Of a stretch of DNA of 64,000 bases, positions 1 through 13,700 are shown piece after piece (positions within the stretch are counted from its first letter, which is position 1; every line of letters begins with the position of its first letter). This DNA is from Apis mellifera. Lineage: Eukaryota > Arthropoda > Insecta > Hymenoptera > Apidae. The stretch spans positions 9,654,289 through 9,718,288 of the forward strand of contig NC_037640.1 of the NCBI RefSeq assembly GCF_003254395.2, written 5' to 3'. The notes beneath the pieces are model-generated. The model made no database searches, was not told the DNA's origin, and saw only the letters and a list, made by a program, of their open reading frames with translations. The translations under genes were made by a program, and so were the position numbers.

Positions 1-968
1 ACGGTGGGCAAAAATCGTGCAACTTCTTTCTTTCCCAAAGGTAGTTCACCCCGCGCTGGGTGGGGTCAAGTACGCGGGGCGCGGGTCGAGGCGCAATTTC
101 GGTAATTCCCTCGCGCCAAATCTTGGGTTATCGAACCTTTCGAAGGGCCCTGCGCGTTTAGGCGACCCATTCCCCTCCTCTTAGGAATCGCCTCGAGGGG
201 GAGGGGGGCGAATTGAACGAAACGAGTCGGGAGATCGCTCTTTCTCGATACAGGCCTTCACCCACCCGTTCCTTCTTTTCTTCCTTCCTCGTGCAGCCTC
301 ATCGAGAAATTCGGAAGATCGTGCATGAAGGTAGTCGCGTCGCGGAATTTATAGAGAGAGGAAGAGGGAGAGGAAGGCTTTATGAGTGGATGATTCTTTA
401 ACAGGGTTTTTCGATCGAGGATTTTTGGTGGAAAGATGATGTATCGAAGTCGCGATCGGGAAGCAAGGGGTAATTGTAGAGAGGATGACGGTGTTCGGGT
501 TTGTTATTAGCGAAAGTACGGGGTAATCTTCGTTTTGTGAATGTGAATTTATGCTTATTTTTCTTTTATTTGTTCTTCGGATTTCTTTTTTTTTTCTATA
601 AGATTTATAAAAGATTCTTATTTACGTTAAATAAAAAAATTCGATACTTTTCAAATTATTATTCGAACATGGAATACGGATGGAAAATTTAATTTAACGA
701 AATCCACAAGGATTTATAAATATTGGAATGTCCCATAAGTTTCTTTCTTTTGATATTTGTTGCTCAATATTAATTTATTGAGTTTTATGTATAAGAATCG
801 TTCCAAAATTATCGAAGCAACTTTTTCCAAAATTGTTAGGGGTTCATTTGCAAGATATTCCTCGAGGTACGTTTTTATTGTTTATCATGAAGAGGAGAAA
901 ATTTTTCAATAACAGGAACAAATAATATAGTCGGATATCTGGGGAATAGGGAATGATTTACGAGGAAG

Positions 969-1000
<32 letters not shown>

Positions 1001-4000
1001 GTCTATTCTCTCGAAATGGAACATCGATAAATTTTAGCACGGGTTGAAACGACTCGGTGTCCAATTTTTCGTCCCGAATTTTTGCACCCCCAACGGTGGA
1101 CCACCCTCTCCTCTTTTGTCCCAACGGCCAACGACAGGGACCCGAGGATATTATTCCTTCCCAGCAGGATTTCCCCCGCCCATTATCATTTAATGGCTCT
1201 GCCGTTAGCGAAATCTATTAACGAGGAGGCGAAAAACGTTTCGAACTTTCGGTTCGAGCCTTCCTCACGATCCTCTCTCACGATCGTGAAAGTGAACGCT
1301 TTCAGTCGCGTGTTATCCGCATATTTTTAAACGGTTGCTCGATTATATATTTACAGCTCGTGCTTGTTATTACACTTCCTATATCCCTCTTTGACAAGGA
1401 TGCGTTTCGTGAATTTTTTATCCGAAGAGAAAATTGCGAGGGGACGAAGAACGATTCGAAGCGAATATTTTTAATAATCTCTTGTTGATGGATTTTCGAG
1501 TACAAGGATGCATCTCGAAGTGATAATACGGGGTAATTGAGAAACGAAGACAATATTTCATCATTATGATCATCGTGCAATCGGAGATTACAAATTGCCG
1601 CGTATAAATGTTGTTGGTTCAATCGATCAATCAATCAAGTAATGGGGGCATCCATTGAATGAATTATTAATTATTATTACTCGTGATTCATTACTTAGTA
1701 ACGAGTTAATGCTATTTACCTGGTTACAACATATGCCTTTCGTATCTTTCGTTCACGTTACCAATCCATCTCCTGTTGTTCTAACAACAATTCTTGTACG
1801 AATCTTCGGCATAATTTTCCCCTCCCCACCCCAGTTATTCTTCCACGCTCGATCGCAAACTTGACCTAGAGATATTCCCAATCTCTGTAAAAAATTATCC
1901 AACAATAATCGTGCGCGAAATCTTCGATCGATTTCGATTAATTTAAAATCGATCTCGAATATTATTTATTCGTATCTCACGGTAAGGAAAAAAGAAACCA
2001 ACGAATAATAATAATAATAAGGGAAGGAGGCGCGGATTCAGACGCCTCGGTTAAATTTAACCTGTGCGAATCATTAATGAAACGAGGTGGTGCGTAGATG
2101 GCGCTCGGGGAATTCCCGAGGTTTTAAACGAGCCATTTGTCGAAGATTTAACGCGCCGATTTCTCATTCCGTTCCCTCGAATAACGCAATGATTTCGTAT
2201 TCCTCGCTTACTCCCCTCCCAATACGGGGTCACGATAAGAACACAACCGAGAAAGTAAGAAAGTAAGTAAGTAAAGGGTCGAAACGATCGAAATACATTA
2301 TTTAGGCGGAGGATCCAATTTGTATAATTTGCGACGCTCGTTGTTAAAATATTGTCTCGAATAAATTTCTGGTGGGGATCTGTGCTCCTCGTGATTATCG
2401 CTGCTGCTCTTCATCCCCCTTCCCAGTCCCTCGTCCTCGATCGGTTGAACAACTATTTACTCTGGCAATCCCAGCGGGATGCCAGAGATCATTATACGAT
2501 ACTTAACGATAGTCATTAACCACTTTCGTGCACGGTGGCGCATTACATTTCGGGTGCACGTTATCATTCCTTCTAAATTTCGAATCGCCCTCGTCGTTAC
2601 CTTGCTCGAGATGTTCTTCTTCGCTCCTGTCCCTTCTTCGTCGTCTCTCTTTCTCTCTTTTTCTTTTTTTCGATTTTGTTCGAAGAGAATCGCGTGCTGC
2701 CTTCGTGTAGTAGGCAACATTAGGTCTTTGAAAAGGGACATGTGTTCGAAGGGATGTGGTTTGCACTTTTCGAAGGGATTTTTTTATTCAACAACAATTA
2801 CGTCGGAAGTGGTTTCCAAGCGGAGTGGTTTTTCATCCCGGTTTTTATTTTATTTTTCTATCGATTATTTCTTTTTTCTTTTCTATTGGCCCCCTTGCGT
2901 GATACTAGGAGTAGTATAGGAGAATTACAGAAACGAAAAAGTTGAGAAATCCAAAGTTGAATAGGTGGCTAGTTAAAAATGAAGAATGTTCGTAACTATT
3001 ACATTGACAATTTATAATTATTTTGCAATTATTATTATTATTATATTATATTAAAACGATAAATTATCGAAGCAACTTCGATTATTAATTATTTTCGTTA
3101 AATAAAAAAAAAGATAATTCCAATAAGAAAAAGTATATCTTTGGCCCAGAAACAATGAACTCGTTGAATTTCACGCAATTTGCTTCCTCGCAGATGTAAC
3201 AATTGAATAACGCCAATTACGCCTGCAACTCTGATAATACGAACCGGAATTAATTAAACCGCCGATTGAAAATTAAAAAAAAAAAAAAAAGAAAAAGAAA
3301 AAGGAAGCAAAGCGGCTGTGTGAACCATCAAGTGTTAATTAACATATATCCTATTAGCGGAGGGACAAGATTTGGAAATGTTGAACGATCAAGGTCAAAC
3401 ATCCTGTTCGTGGTTAACGATGCGCGTTCGAATTCCGTTAGAAACGAGGCGAAAACAAAGATCGTTGAAACCTTGTTTCAAAGTCGAGCACCATTTTTCT
3501 CTTGCGAAATATATATATATATACGAATATAAACACACTGCGCGTGAAAATTTAAATACAAAAGGTGAACGACTCGAGAATTACGAATCTCAATCGTGTT
3601 CTTTCCCCGTTTCCGCGAAAATATCATGTTTCGTTGATTCAATAATTAAAGATAGGCAAACGAGAGTTTGGAGCTTGATTTTATACGTTGGTTTTCAATA
3701 GTTAATGAAGATGGACGTTTGGAAAAATCTTTTGTTTAAATTTGAAACGTGGTACATTCTTCGAGTCATTTTCGACAATGAAATCTGCAATGAAAGATAA
3801 AATATCTTTTATCAAACGTAGGATATAAATGAATGGTTTCAAGAATATTCTTGAAGCTTTGATGGACTCTTTCTGAACAACTGTCTCTTGAGATTATTAT
3901 TACATCACGACAAAGTGTCGATATTATCGACGAAACAGCTAAATAAAGCAAATCGATATACTCGTACGATTTCCATAAAATAACGACGCACGCGTCGATC

Positions 4001-5950
4001 GTTCTCGAATTTCTCTCCATCGTTTCTTTGATTGACGTTAATCGAGCTCTCGTTGGACGTGGATGGCACACAATTCGATCGAAGGAATGGAATTAGATTG
4101 ACCAGAGGCGATCAAAATATGGCTGTGAGGCAATGAAGAGAGAAAAAAAGATGAGATTGAACAGGGTTATTAACCTATTAACGATTACTTGTTACTTTTT
4201 CAACTAATTATTTATTTTTTTCAAATATATATATATAATCGTACGATCCCTTGTAATTGTAAAATTAATTTTTGAATTGTCATTTCTTTTTTTACAAATA
4301 AAAAATCGCTGTTATAAACGTTCAAACGCACGTTTAATATCCTTTTCATCTTGGCTCGAAAAAAAGAAAGAAACCTAAGATAAATTTCTTACGGTATTAT
4401 TAAATTTCCTCGTTCACGATCGCGCGAAAAAAAAAAAGTGATATCTTATATAACGCGAATAGACTTAATTAATTAGCGATAAACGTCTACAATATAATAA
4501 CGGTATACAAATACTTTTTGCGCCCATTGTACGGGTGTATAAAATCGAACTTATAATGGAGAGGCCAGCGTACAAGGGGTCGTCGATCCTTGGACATGAA
4601 ACTCTTTCGCCCAATTATGGTTAATCTGTTTCGAGGTCGATGATTTCGCCCGATCAGAGCCACGATGAACTTCGAGAATGCCCCTGGTCGAAATTTTCGA
4701 CCACGTAATGCCACGGATCGTCTATTAGATCGCGCGTTTTTTTTCTTTTTCTTTTTTTTCCCCCTTATCCAGGGATAAAAGCGTCTCGAATCTCGCTTGA
4801 CGCGTATAAATATAACGGTGAGGAATCGGTAATGGTATTAAGAGTCTGGCGAATAGTCGATAGGTGGTTCTGTTGAAAGACGGTTATCGAAAAAAAAAAG
4901 AAAGAAAGAAAGAAAGAAAGAAAAAGAAGGAATAAATTATATTACATTTAGTAACGGGAGAACAGGAGTTCTGTAATCTATTTTTTTTTCTTTTCTCTCC
5001 TTCTTTTTCTTCCTCCTCCTCTTTTCTTATATCATTACGGCAAAGTAGCTGGAACATTATAGTTTTCTTTCCTCGTGTATTTTTTCTCCCCCGTGTTTCG
5101 TCTGGTTGTTGTTACACGGTTATAGTGTTATTATTGCCATTAAACTGTTTATACCGAAGTTTTATGGAAGCGTTCAGGTAGCCTTATTTATCGGATAAAT
5201 CAACCCGTGTTCCATGAATATTTATCGTTTTATTGCCCTTTAACTCATCTTCCCCCGGGACGGGTGGTACCTTCCTTCCATTCGTGCATATAAATTGAAA
5301 CCGAAAATATAATCCGTGTATAATTTTGAAAAAAGATCCGTGTCCCATTATGTTTCCTCGAACGAGCATAAATATTCATCGAGAAAGAGGTGAAAAGGTT
5401 TGGTTCTTCGATCTTCGATCGTTAGATGAAAAAAAGAAAGAAGAATTACAAACTAATAAAACTATATTTTTTTCTTTTGCAAATTGTCTCGTTAATTTTT
5501 ATTCGTAATTATAGTTATTAATTATATTCGAAGACGAAGGACGATCTTATTTACTAAAAAAAATAAATAAATAAATACGAGAGATAAACGAATTTTCCAT
5601 TTTAATTAAATCGTAACTATGCGGCATTCCACGCGAGGTCGATATCGCGATCGACTAAGGTGAAACGCGCGTTGTTATACAACACGGCGGCCTTGAAACG
5701 CATAATCGTTGTCCAAGACTTACGTAGAGAGACTTTGCCGCCTCGATCGAGGAGGCCCCCTCTTCTTCTTCTTCTTCTTCTCCCTTCTCCTTCCCTTTCT
5801 CTCTTTCCTTTTTCTCTCTTTTTATTTACCGACGCCAATGACTTTTTTTTCTCCTTCCTTTCCATCGATCCATGAATTATTAATATGTACGTTAATTAGC
5901 TTTCAGGTAAATAAAAGAGACAGGTGATTAACCATGACTTTTAGAAAACT
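1..5950. other. Noncoding stretch with GC-rich start and low-complexity tracts
   Basis: No gene recognised. 1-240 is GC-rich and CpG-rich; the rest alternates between A+T-rich DNA and short mixed blocks. The block at 2030-2200 (with TTAAATTTAACC, CATTAATGAAACGAGG and GGGAATTCCC, the last a 10-base palindrome at about 2109) looks like unique, possibly regulatory DNA. Purine/pyrimidine tracts occur at 2620-2680, 4889-4930 and 5755-5830; the short open frames over them are rich in Ser/Leu/Phe or Arg/Glu/Lys and are not credible genes. Confidence 0.6.
970..998. repeat. (GA)n microsatellite
   Basis: About 14 uninterrupted GA units. Confidence 0.9.
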
Positions 5951-5974
5951 TTTCTTTTTTTTATCTATGTGTAG

Positions 5975-6007
<33 letters not shown>

Positions 6008-6008
6008 A
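5975..6008. repeat. (TA)n/(TG)n microsatellite
   Basis: A run of TA units passing into TG units, in A+T-rich DNA. Confidence 0.85.
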
Positions 6009-6040
6009 TGATTAAGTAAATAATAATAATGAGTGGTAAA

Positions 6041-6515
6041 TAGATTTATGGAAAGAAGAAATGAAGAGTTGACTCTTTTAAGATTTATTATCAATGATTA
6101 GTTTGCCGTGTCGATTAAGATCTATATTTTATTTAACTTTCAATCAGTGAGAATCTTGTTTCTCTTGAGATCTTTAAATTATACATCTTTTAATGATCGG
6201 AATCTGATTCCATTCCGATTTATCCGAAATAAATAGAAACAATTTGGTTAGAAACGTTCAAGGAAAAGTGATTGTGAGTTTAGATTTATGGAAAGAAGGA
6301 ATAAAGAGACGGCTTTTTAAGATTAATATCATCGATTAGTTTCCGTGGATATATCAACAAATACATTGTATTACATAAAATAATGTTGATTAATATATTT
6401 TATTTAACGTTCAGACAGTGATAAAATCTAAAACGTCAAGATCTTTAGATATATCTTTTCTCATTGTCTCTTAATAATCCAATTCCATTTATCTGAAATA
6501 AATATCCTTTAGAAA
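6041..6515. repeat. Diverged two-copy tandem duplication, period about 240 bp
   Basis: Copy 1 starts at 6041 and copy 2 at 6281, both with TAGATTTATGGAAAGAAG. Further matches follow in the same order: GATTAGTTT, TATTTTATTTAAC followed by TTCA and CAGTGA, AGATCTTTA, ATCTTTT, ATTCCATT and TTTATC followed by GAAATAAAT. Many substitutions and small indels separate the copies, so this is an old duplication. No coding frame spans it. Confidence 0.75.
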
Positions 6516-6519
6516 CTGT

Positions 6520-9500
6520 TTAAAACATAAAAAAAAATTCTCCCAATAATGGATTACTTAAATAAGAAGATTCTGCTAATTTTCCAATTTAACTTTTCTT
6601 CTCTTCCAAACCTCGCTCACTGCGATTTCGTTACATTCCCTTCAAAGAAACAACTTCTTCCCCTCTTATATATTTCCGTGATATTCCTTCCGGATCATTT
6701 GCAATTTATTTCATAACTCGCTTCCTAGACGATCGCATCTCGTTTGCATAACGGGGCGCCTTTATTTTCGCCTACATCCTTTCGATGACCTTGAAAATTT
6801 ATTCCATCCACACGGCGTTCACGATGTAACGGGTATATCGAAACGATGCTATTTTATTATTGTATTACAGAAACGGGGACGACGCGCCGCGTCCTTCTCC
6901 ATGCATGCATCGAAGTCTCCGTAACCGTTCCATAGTTTTTGGATTTTGAGAAATGGAAAAATATGGCGAATATTTTATAATATTTAGATAGATTTGTTTT
7001 CTGTCTATAGAATATATATTATGCATCGTGTCTTTGATTGTTTTGCGAATTTTTCTTCTTAGGAATTGATCCATCAACGTCTGATTTATACTTATTATTT
7101 TCGATATTTCATCGTTGAAAGGAATTCTTCTTCCATAAAAGTTAAATCTTCTCTCTTTAATGATAAAATTGATATTCGATTGAAAACATTCATAATTCAA
7201 TCAACGTTATAACAAGTTTTGAATGATTTAATTACTTTCCAACAGCCGGTTTATTTGTAAAGCGAATCAAGTGAAAAAGTTCAAAGATATTTAAGATTGA
7301 TTTCTTTTTTAGAATTATCGGAAAAATCAGGTAGATCGGGAAGAAAAAGAGACGGAATTGCTTGTAAGCGTGTAACGCGGCACGCGATGCACACCGGCCC
7401 TTCTCGTTTGCTTTCGCATTAACGAAACACGCATTCCTTTCGCGAGAGTAACTTAAGCACCCTCGAACAAGCAGCCAGAGCCCAGCTTCATTGAATTTCA
7501 CGCCGGGCGTGTGTTGTCATCGCGTCTAGGAAACGAGATCTCCCCTGAATCCTTGAGATTTTTCGAATATCTCAAACCCAGCTTCGAGTCCGCACTCCTG
7601 ATGCCGGATTCTTCGCGAGGGGAAAAAGAAAAAAAGAAAGAAAGAAAGGAAATTCCTCGCGTTGGTGTTAAAAGATGCGCGCGTGACAGCTGCTTGGTCA
7701 TTTTCTCTCGCCAAGTTTTCTGTTAGAAATTTCCATCGCGACTCACGACTTTCCTTTCCTTCAAAAATATCGCGCGATAAAAATCTTTTTAGAACCCTCT
7801 CTCTCTTCTTTTCTCTTTTTATTCTCAGATCGATCCGATATTGTTCATCCACGAAACAAAATTACAAAATTACAAAATTACAAATTAAACCTTAACATCT
7901 TAACTTAATTTCGATGAATAGCAGCCCGTATCTTTCGAATTAATTTTAACGATTGCCTCGAAATTTCCTCCACCTTCCCGAGAAAAAAATCGTCGCGCAT
8001 CATCTCCTCACGCTCGTTCTTCCCGCAATTAAAAAATATTCCTGCTTCAACCGTCCCTTTAACGAGAAGATGGAAGAAGTCTCGTCGTGAGTGGCACTCG
8101 TACCCGAAAGGCTTTGCTCCACCTTCGGGAAGGGGGAGGAGGAGGAGGAAGGAACAATAAGAAGGCGAAAAAGCGGCCGACCCGGCTCACCCCTCCATTA
8201 TAATGGCGAATATCGCGCGAGGCTGATGTATGGCCGCAATTGTGCTCGCTCGACATAGCGACGAGAGCCATCTTGGAGAGAGGGAAGGTCCGATGTGACC
8301 GGATGCAAAAAGAAAAAAAAAAGAAAAGAGAGACAGAGGGGGAGAGGACGAAAAATAAAAGGAGAAGAAAGAGAGGAGGATTCCCCCCTCCTCGATTCGA
8401 CCGAATAATCGATGCACCTTGGAGCATCCAGCAGGATTGGACGGGTAATAATGGGGGGTTCGAGCATCGTTCGTGGTTGCATCCTCCACCGAGAAGACCT
8501 CTTCGACCGGTCTTTCTTCCTCCCTCCCTCCGTGTTAAATTGGATCGTGGCGTGAAAAATGAACCGTCTCTCCCTTTCTATTTTTTCTTTCTCCTTTTTT
8601 TCTCTTTTGCCCCCCTTCTCCCCCTTCACACACGGATTTCGTTACTTTGTCGTCCGAATCTCCCGAACCTCGGTTGCATCGGAGGAAGGGAGAGGTCGAG
8701 CGGAACGATTGTCGATGAAGAGGAGAGAGAGAGACGGAAAGGGGGATACAAGAAGCGCAATCAAGCCGCGCTCGTTCGCGAGGATTATTTCGTCGCGTGC
8801 CCCCCGCGTGCGAGGGAACCGACTCGTCGAGCCTAGCCTGGATCGAGATTATTCATCCTCGCGCCTTTCGCTTCGCCTTTAACGTAACGAAGACGTATGG
8901 AAGTGTGTATTTCGCGGATGAGGGAGAAGGGTTGTTAAATAATTGGGGGATCGATCCAGAAGGATTCGTGGGAACAAGAGAATCTTCTTGAAGTAGTTCG
9001 TCGAACGATTGATCTATATATATATATATATATTTTTTTTACGAAATACTTCTAAGAAATTGACAAAATTTTTCGATCGATCAATCGTGACGCGTTCTTT
9101 AAATTTTTAAATTATATATATGGCGTTATTTGAACGAGTAAGAATGGATTTTCTGTTTTCCTTCTGGAAGTTGTTTACGAGAAATCAATAAGGGAAGAAA
9201 GAAAGAGAAGAAGAAGAAGAAGGAAGACACAGCGGTCGGCGCTAGAAGCGCCAGGCGTTGGCCCGTCGCCAACTCGCCGTTTTATTTCTGTTCCTCCGAT
9301 CTCTTCCTGCTTTCATCCCTTGTTGGATAATCCCGGCACGTCGTTGGTTGCACGGTCACTTTTTTTGGTTAGAAACATTCAAATTTCACGGAGTGGCCAG
9401 AAATAGCGGGATTGACGACTGGCGGACGATAACGCGGATTAATATTCCGAGCGGGATCCGCGCGAGGTATTTCGATAATTCGACGGAGACGTGTCGTCGA

Positions 9501-12500
9501 TCGTGATCGGCGAGCGAATTCGCGAAACGAGGTGAACACCGTGTCGAACCGATGTCCCACGAAACATTCATGTCACCTAACCCCTCTCTCTCTCTCTCTT
9601 TCCCTCTCTTTGCCCGCGTCTCTCCCTCCCTGCCTGTATCCCTTTCGATCGCATAACGAATCGAACGTTGGCACATACTTAATGAGAAAAAGGATCGAAG
9701 AGAATGAACGGGAATCCGAGATCGAGCGAGATCGTGTCGGATACGAAAAATTCATTGTCGAATCATCGAAGTTTGGTCACGATCCCTCGATTTTCTCCGT
9801 TGTTTCGTGCGGTGTTCGCGATCTTGTCACTTATGGGGAAGATCCGCGGGGAAATTGTATGGGTATCCAATGTCGTAGGGTTTCGAACAATTCCAAGATT
9901 AACCTTGAATATATTCCCTTTCCATTATTTCTTTCATTTTCGATGAAGCTTTTATGCCGTATTTTCAATCGAGAAATTTAAGTAACGAGATTTTTCATGA
10001 TCCGATTGAAAATTTAAATGACACCAAGTTTCTACCGTTAATTATTAGACTTAGTGATAAAACAAAATAAAATTATACTATTTGCGAAATGGAAAAAAAA
10101 TTAATTACTAATTCTTTCTTTGATAGATCCTTTAAAAATTTCATCTTCTTAAAAATTGTATCTTCAAAAGACTCTTCTTTCAAAGACTCTTTATCTTTCC
10201 AAGAAAACTGTTCATTTATCCAACAAAATTTTCTAATCAAGAAGAAAGAAAGCCTTCTTTCTTGTCCAAAAAGGAAAAAAAATAACTTTCTCTTTCTCTC
10301 TCTCGATTTCCTCGGCAACAGAGATATCGAACTCGTATGCTCGTATGCTCAACTCGCCTTTGACCAATGGCGATAATTAATCGAATAATGGCACGAAAAT
10401 AGCCCGACAGCTGGATTTTTCCCATTTGCTCGCCGGGTCTTTGACCCTTTACACAGAAGGTGCTTGGTATCACCGCGCGAGAATGTCGAATGGAATTACG
10501 TCAAGGGAAACATCCTACTCTGTCCGTGGCGTTTACCGTTTCGACTCTATCCTCTCTCTATCCTTTCTCTCTCTTTCTCTCTCGCCAATCCTCGTCCGAC
10601 CAACGAACAGGCCTAAAGGTTACAAACGCACTGACCCATGCGTGTCACCGTTATTCCCATTGATTTTTTCCCCCTCTCTCTCTCTCTCTTTCTCTCTCTC
10701 GCAGTGTCCACCATCCAGTTCCTTCCATCCCGCGTCTCTCTCTCCTCTTTTCTTCTATGTACAGAGAGAGAGAGAGAGAGGGAAAATTCTTCTTTTCTTG
10801 GAGGAAGAGAGGAAAAAACTCCTCTCTTTTCTTCTTCCTTCTCTTCTTCTTCCAGAGAGGAAAAAAAGGAAAAGATTCGACGGGGAATCGAGCGGAGGAA
10901 CACCTCCTCCTCGTGGCACGTAGAATCGAAGGAGAGGTTTCGTGGCCTGAACCCTGGGTGCAACAAGGTGCACCAGGCGAGATACCTAGCCACGGTTATT
11001 GGTTTACGATGCCACGAATCATACGTCATTATCTTATGTGGTACATGGGAAGCCGCGGTCAGAGGTTTTCCAGACTGGAGAGGAGAGAGAGAGAGATCGG
11101 CTTGTTAAAGCTTTTTTCCCTCTCCGTCTTCGCGGCGAGAGCCTCATTTGCATGATTGACGGAACCCGGTTGCACGATCGGACGCATCCGATAACCGATC
11201 GTCCTCCAATCGTTAAACTGGATGTTTAATGTGGCGGATTTTCTTTCTTTGGGGGCGTCGAACTGAGCGTTGTCGATGATCTTTCTTTCTTTCCCTCTCT
11301 CTCTTTTGGTGGTGGATGGAACGAGAGGGTTGAGAGGTGGTTTCAACGAAGCGAATTAATGGGTTTGAGAGGATGTAAGAGGTATGATACGCTGTTTGAA
11401 CTAGCGATTGGATGGTGGAGATGAAAAGAAAGCGTGAAAAATGAAGTAATAAGAGTAACTATCCAAAGTTCAATCATTCTAATAGAAGATAATAAAGTAC
11501 ACTAATTCGTTGGAAAGGAATTATCATTTGAAAGTAAATAATATTTTTAAACAGAAATTTAATTTTTATTGAAAAAGTTATTATTTTTATCAAAATGACC
11601 ACGAATTTTTGATTATCCAAGTATTTTCTTGCCAAAAAATATATAAATAATTATAAATATTTCATTGCACATCAAGATTTTTTTTCTCTTTTTAACAAGA
11701 ATTTTATCATTCTATCTATAGAATATATAAGATAATATATAAGAATATATAAGATAATATATAATAATATATAAGAATTGAAATAAATTATTGCAAAATC
11801 TCAGAATCACACAAGATCCAAATACGAAACAGTCACGAAACAAACTCAACTCCCCTCTCACAGATAAATCTGACAACCGTTTGCTCCCCGTAACCAGGCT
11901 GTTTACGCGCCGTTAAATCGCGCCTACGCGATATTTCCAACGAGAAGCAACCCCCGAGACGCAGACTTTTCCTCTCGACTCGAAAGAGGAGAGGAAAGAT
12001 CCCTTCTCTGCTCCGTGTTATCAAGACAACGATCCCTTCCAGGACAAGACGTTTCTCCTCGCGAGGGAAGGATCGAATCGATACGGCCGGGTCGCGCGAA
12101 GAATCCCGCCAACAGGGCGAAATGAATATCCATTTCGGGGAGGTTTGCTTCCTCGGCGAATTGAATCTCTAACGCAGCCCCACACTGATTCGTCATCCTT
12201 CGGGGATTATTATCGGCGGAGGAAATAGGGGGAATGTCACCCTTAAACCGGCTGTGGGTTTATCTTTATCGCGTTAACAGCGGCTCAACGATATTGGGGA
12301 AGAGATCAACGGAGATGAGATTATTGTCTCTTCTTCTTCTCGTCTTGGTTTCTGGAAGAGGATCGATATGATGGCACGTTCGAAATGGTATAATATGATA
12401 TAACGTGACAGATATTGAAAGAAGGAGATGAGAGATCGTTGTTTGCATTGTTGGAAAACATTAGGAATTGGATATGATTGATATCGATATATTTTTCTAC

Positions 12501-13100
12501 GAAAGATTTAAACGTTTGAACGTGGTAAACGATTGAAGTTTTTATTATTAGGGAAGAGTAAAGAAAAATCGTAAAAATAGTTTGCAGAATTTTAGAATTG
12601 TCAAGCGTCGTTTTATTCGAGCAGACTTTTCGCACAAGTTCGCTTCGGTCGAACGGAGTTGCGTGAGAAACTGACTGCGCGGCAGGTACGGCCATATACG
12701 TTGGAAGATACGTACGGAATAGGGAGTTAATTGGTAAATTTGATTCGAGTAGATGGATTTAGAGATGTGAATTGAATATTTAAGGATAATACGCGGAATG
12801 AATGGCATAGCGGGCGATGCGCGAATGAGGACGTTTGTATTCTCGGGTTTCGGTCGGTCTAGGTTTGAAGAACTATTGAACGCGATTGATGAATGAGTTT
12901 TTTTTTTTTTTTTCTTTACCTCTCCATTCTATCTGTGTATTTATACGAGTTTAAGTAACGTCCTTTCCTACGAACTGTATTCACAAATGAAATTTTTACA
13001 CGATGGATAGAAATCTTCTCGCATTTCTCTAAAATATTAGGAAAGCTCGATCCATTTTTCTTCGATTCGAAAAATTACCATGCTGATTCTTATTTAATGG
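6520..13100. other. Noncoding stretch with alternating A+T-rich DNA and GC-rich islands
   Basis: No gene recognised. GC-richer islands lie at about 7370-7600, 8050-8990, 9230-9560, 10880-11240 and 11870-12260; the rest is A+T-rich, notably 11400-11830 with repeated ATATAAGAATATATAAG words. CT/GA tracts at 9585-9612, 10550-10590, 10674-10700 and 10760-10850 create long but compositionally biased frames (Ser/Leu or Arg/Glu). At 10920-11080 the plus strand is open for a frame containing WPEPWVQQGAPGEIPSHGYW, but there is no matching splice structure or family. The 8050-8300 block has a CCATCTTGGAG word (YY1-like) at about 8269 and may be promoter DNA. Confidence 0.5.
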
Positions 13101-13328
13101 AACATGAGCAACATATATATATATCTAAAATTTCCAACGGAACACAATTCGATTCGTCTGGTTCTACGCTCTCGTCTCGATTATCTCGCCAAGATTGTCC
13201 CCGTTCGTTCGAAGAACACGTCGCTCCCGTGTAACACGTACCCTAGAAAATATCGGCCGGCTGTGCTGCACGGAGCCGGCCACGGATTCGTCGTCCACAC
13301 GGGAACATAGTCATAAGTATCCTTGAGC

Positions 13329-13700
13329 ATGCAGTTTCTGTTCACGAGGCAACATCTTCCGGGCCATCTCGACAAGGCCGCCGTTCTCTCACACAGCGGC
13401 ACACTTGGTTACCGTTACACCGGCGAGTTTTGCACAGCCGACGACGAAACATTTATTAACATTAATAGGAGGAGGTGGTCCGTAGGTGGTCCACTCTACG
13501 TCCACGGAGAGGACGTTTTCCATCGGCGTTCGAATCGAACGAACTTGATCACGTTACGATGCAGTTTCTTAGGAATTCCCCCCTTTTCGAAGACGAGACA
13601 GAGAGAGAGAGAGGCATCGGTTAACGGTGTCGTTAAACGTGTTGAACGGAAGGGAGATGCGAGCGATATGTGGAGGAGAGAGAGAGAGAGAGAGGGATAA
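13329..13700 (+). CDS. Unrecognised open frame in a GC-rich island (doubtful)
   Basis: An ATG-started frame of about 123 codons beginning MQFLFTRQHLPGHLDKAAVL, with mixed amino-acid use over its first 85 residues (Cys, Trp, His and Tyr all present), then an Arg/Glu low-complexity tail made by the GA repeat at 13677-13694. I recognise no family. A possible donor (GTAGGTGG) lies near 13489, so the true coding part, if any, could be shorter. The minus strand is also open over 13181-13402, which argues that high GC content alone may explain both frames. No poly(A) signal or clear acceptor was assigned. Confidence 0.18.
   Translation: MQFLFTRQHLPGHLDKAAVLSHSGTLGYRYTGEFCTADDETFININRRRWSVGGPLYVHGEDVFHRRSNRTNLITLRCSFLGIPPFSKTRQREREASVNGVVKRVERKGDASDMWRREREREG

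Noticed and set aside
1253..1263. GGTTCGAGCC as a tRNA T-arm signature
   Set aside because: No cloverleaf could be built around it; the other GGTTCGA words in the window also lack tRNA structure.
6865..7200. Minus-strand frame of 111 codons in A+T-rich DNA
   Set aside because: Ile/Asn/Lys/Tyr-rich as expected from base composition; no domain, and nothing adjacent suggests a gene.
8198..8836. Frames of 143-198 codons in both directions
   Set aside because: Low-complexity Arg/Lys/Glu or Ser/Phe/Leu content from GGAG and CCTC tracts; no splice context or family.
10426..11155. Frames of 130-165 codons on both strands
   Set aside because: Mostly CT/GA microsatellite translation; the one richer stretch (10920-11080) has no supporting splice sites.
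12321..12695. Minus-strand frame of 124 codons
   Set aside because: No recognised domain, no good start context, and composition follows local base content.
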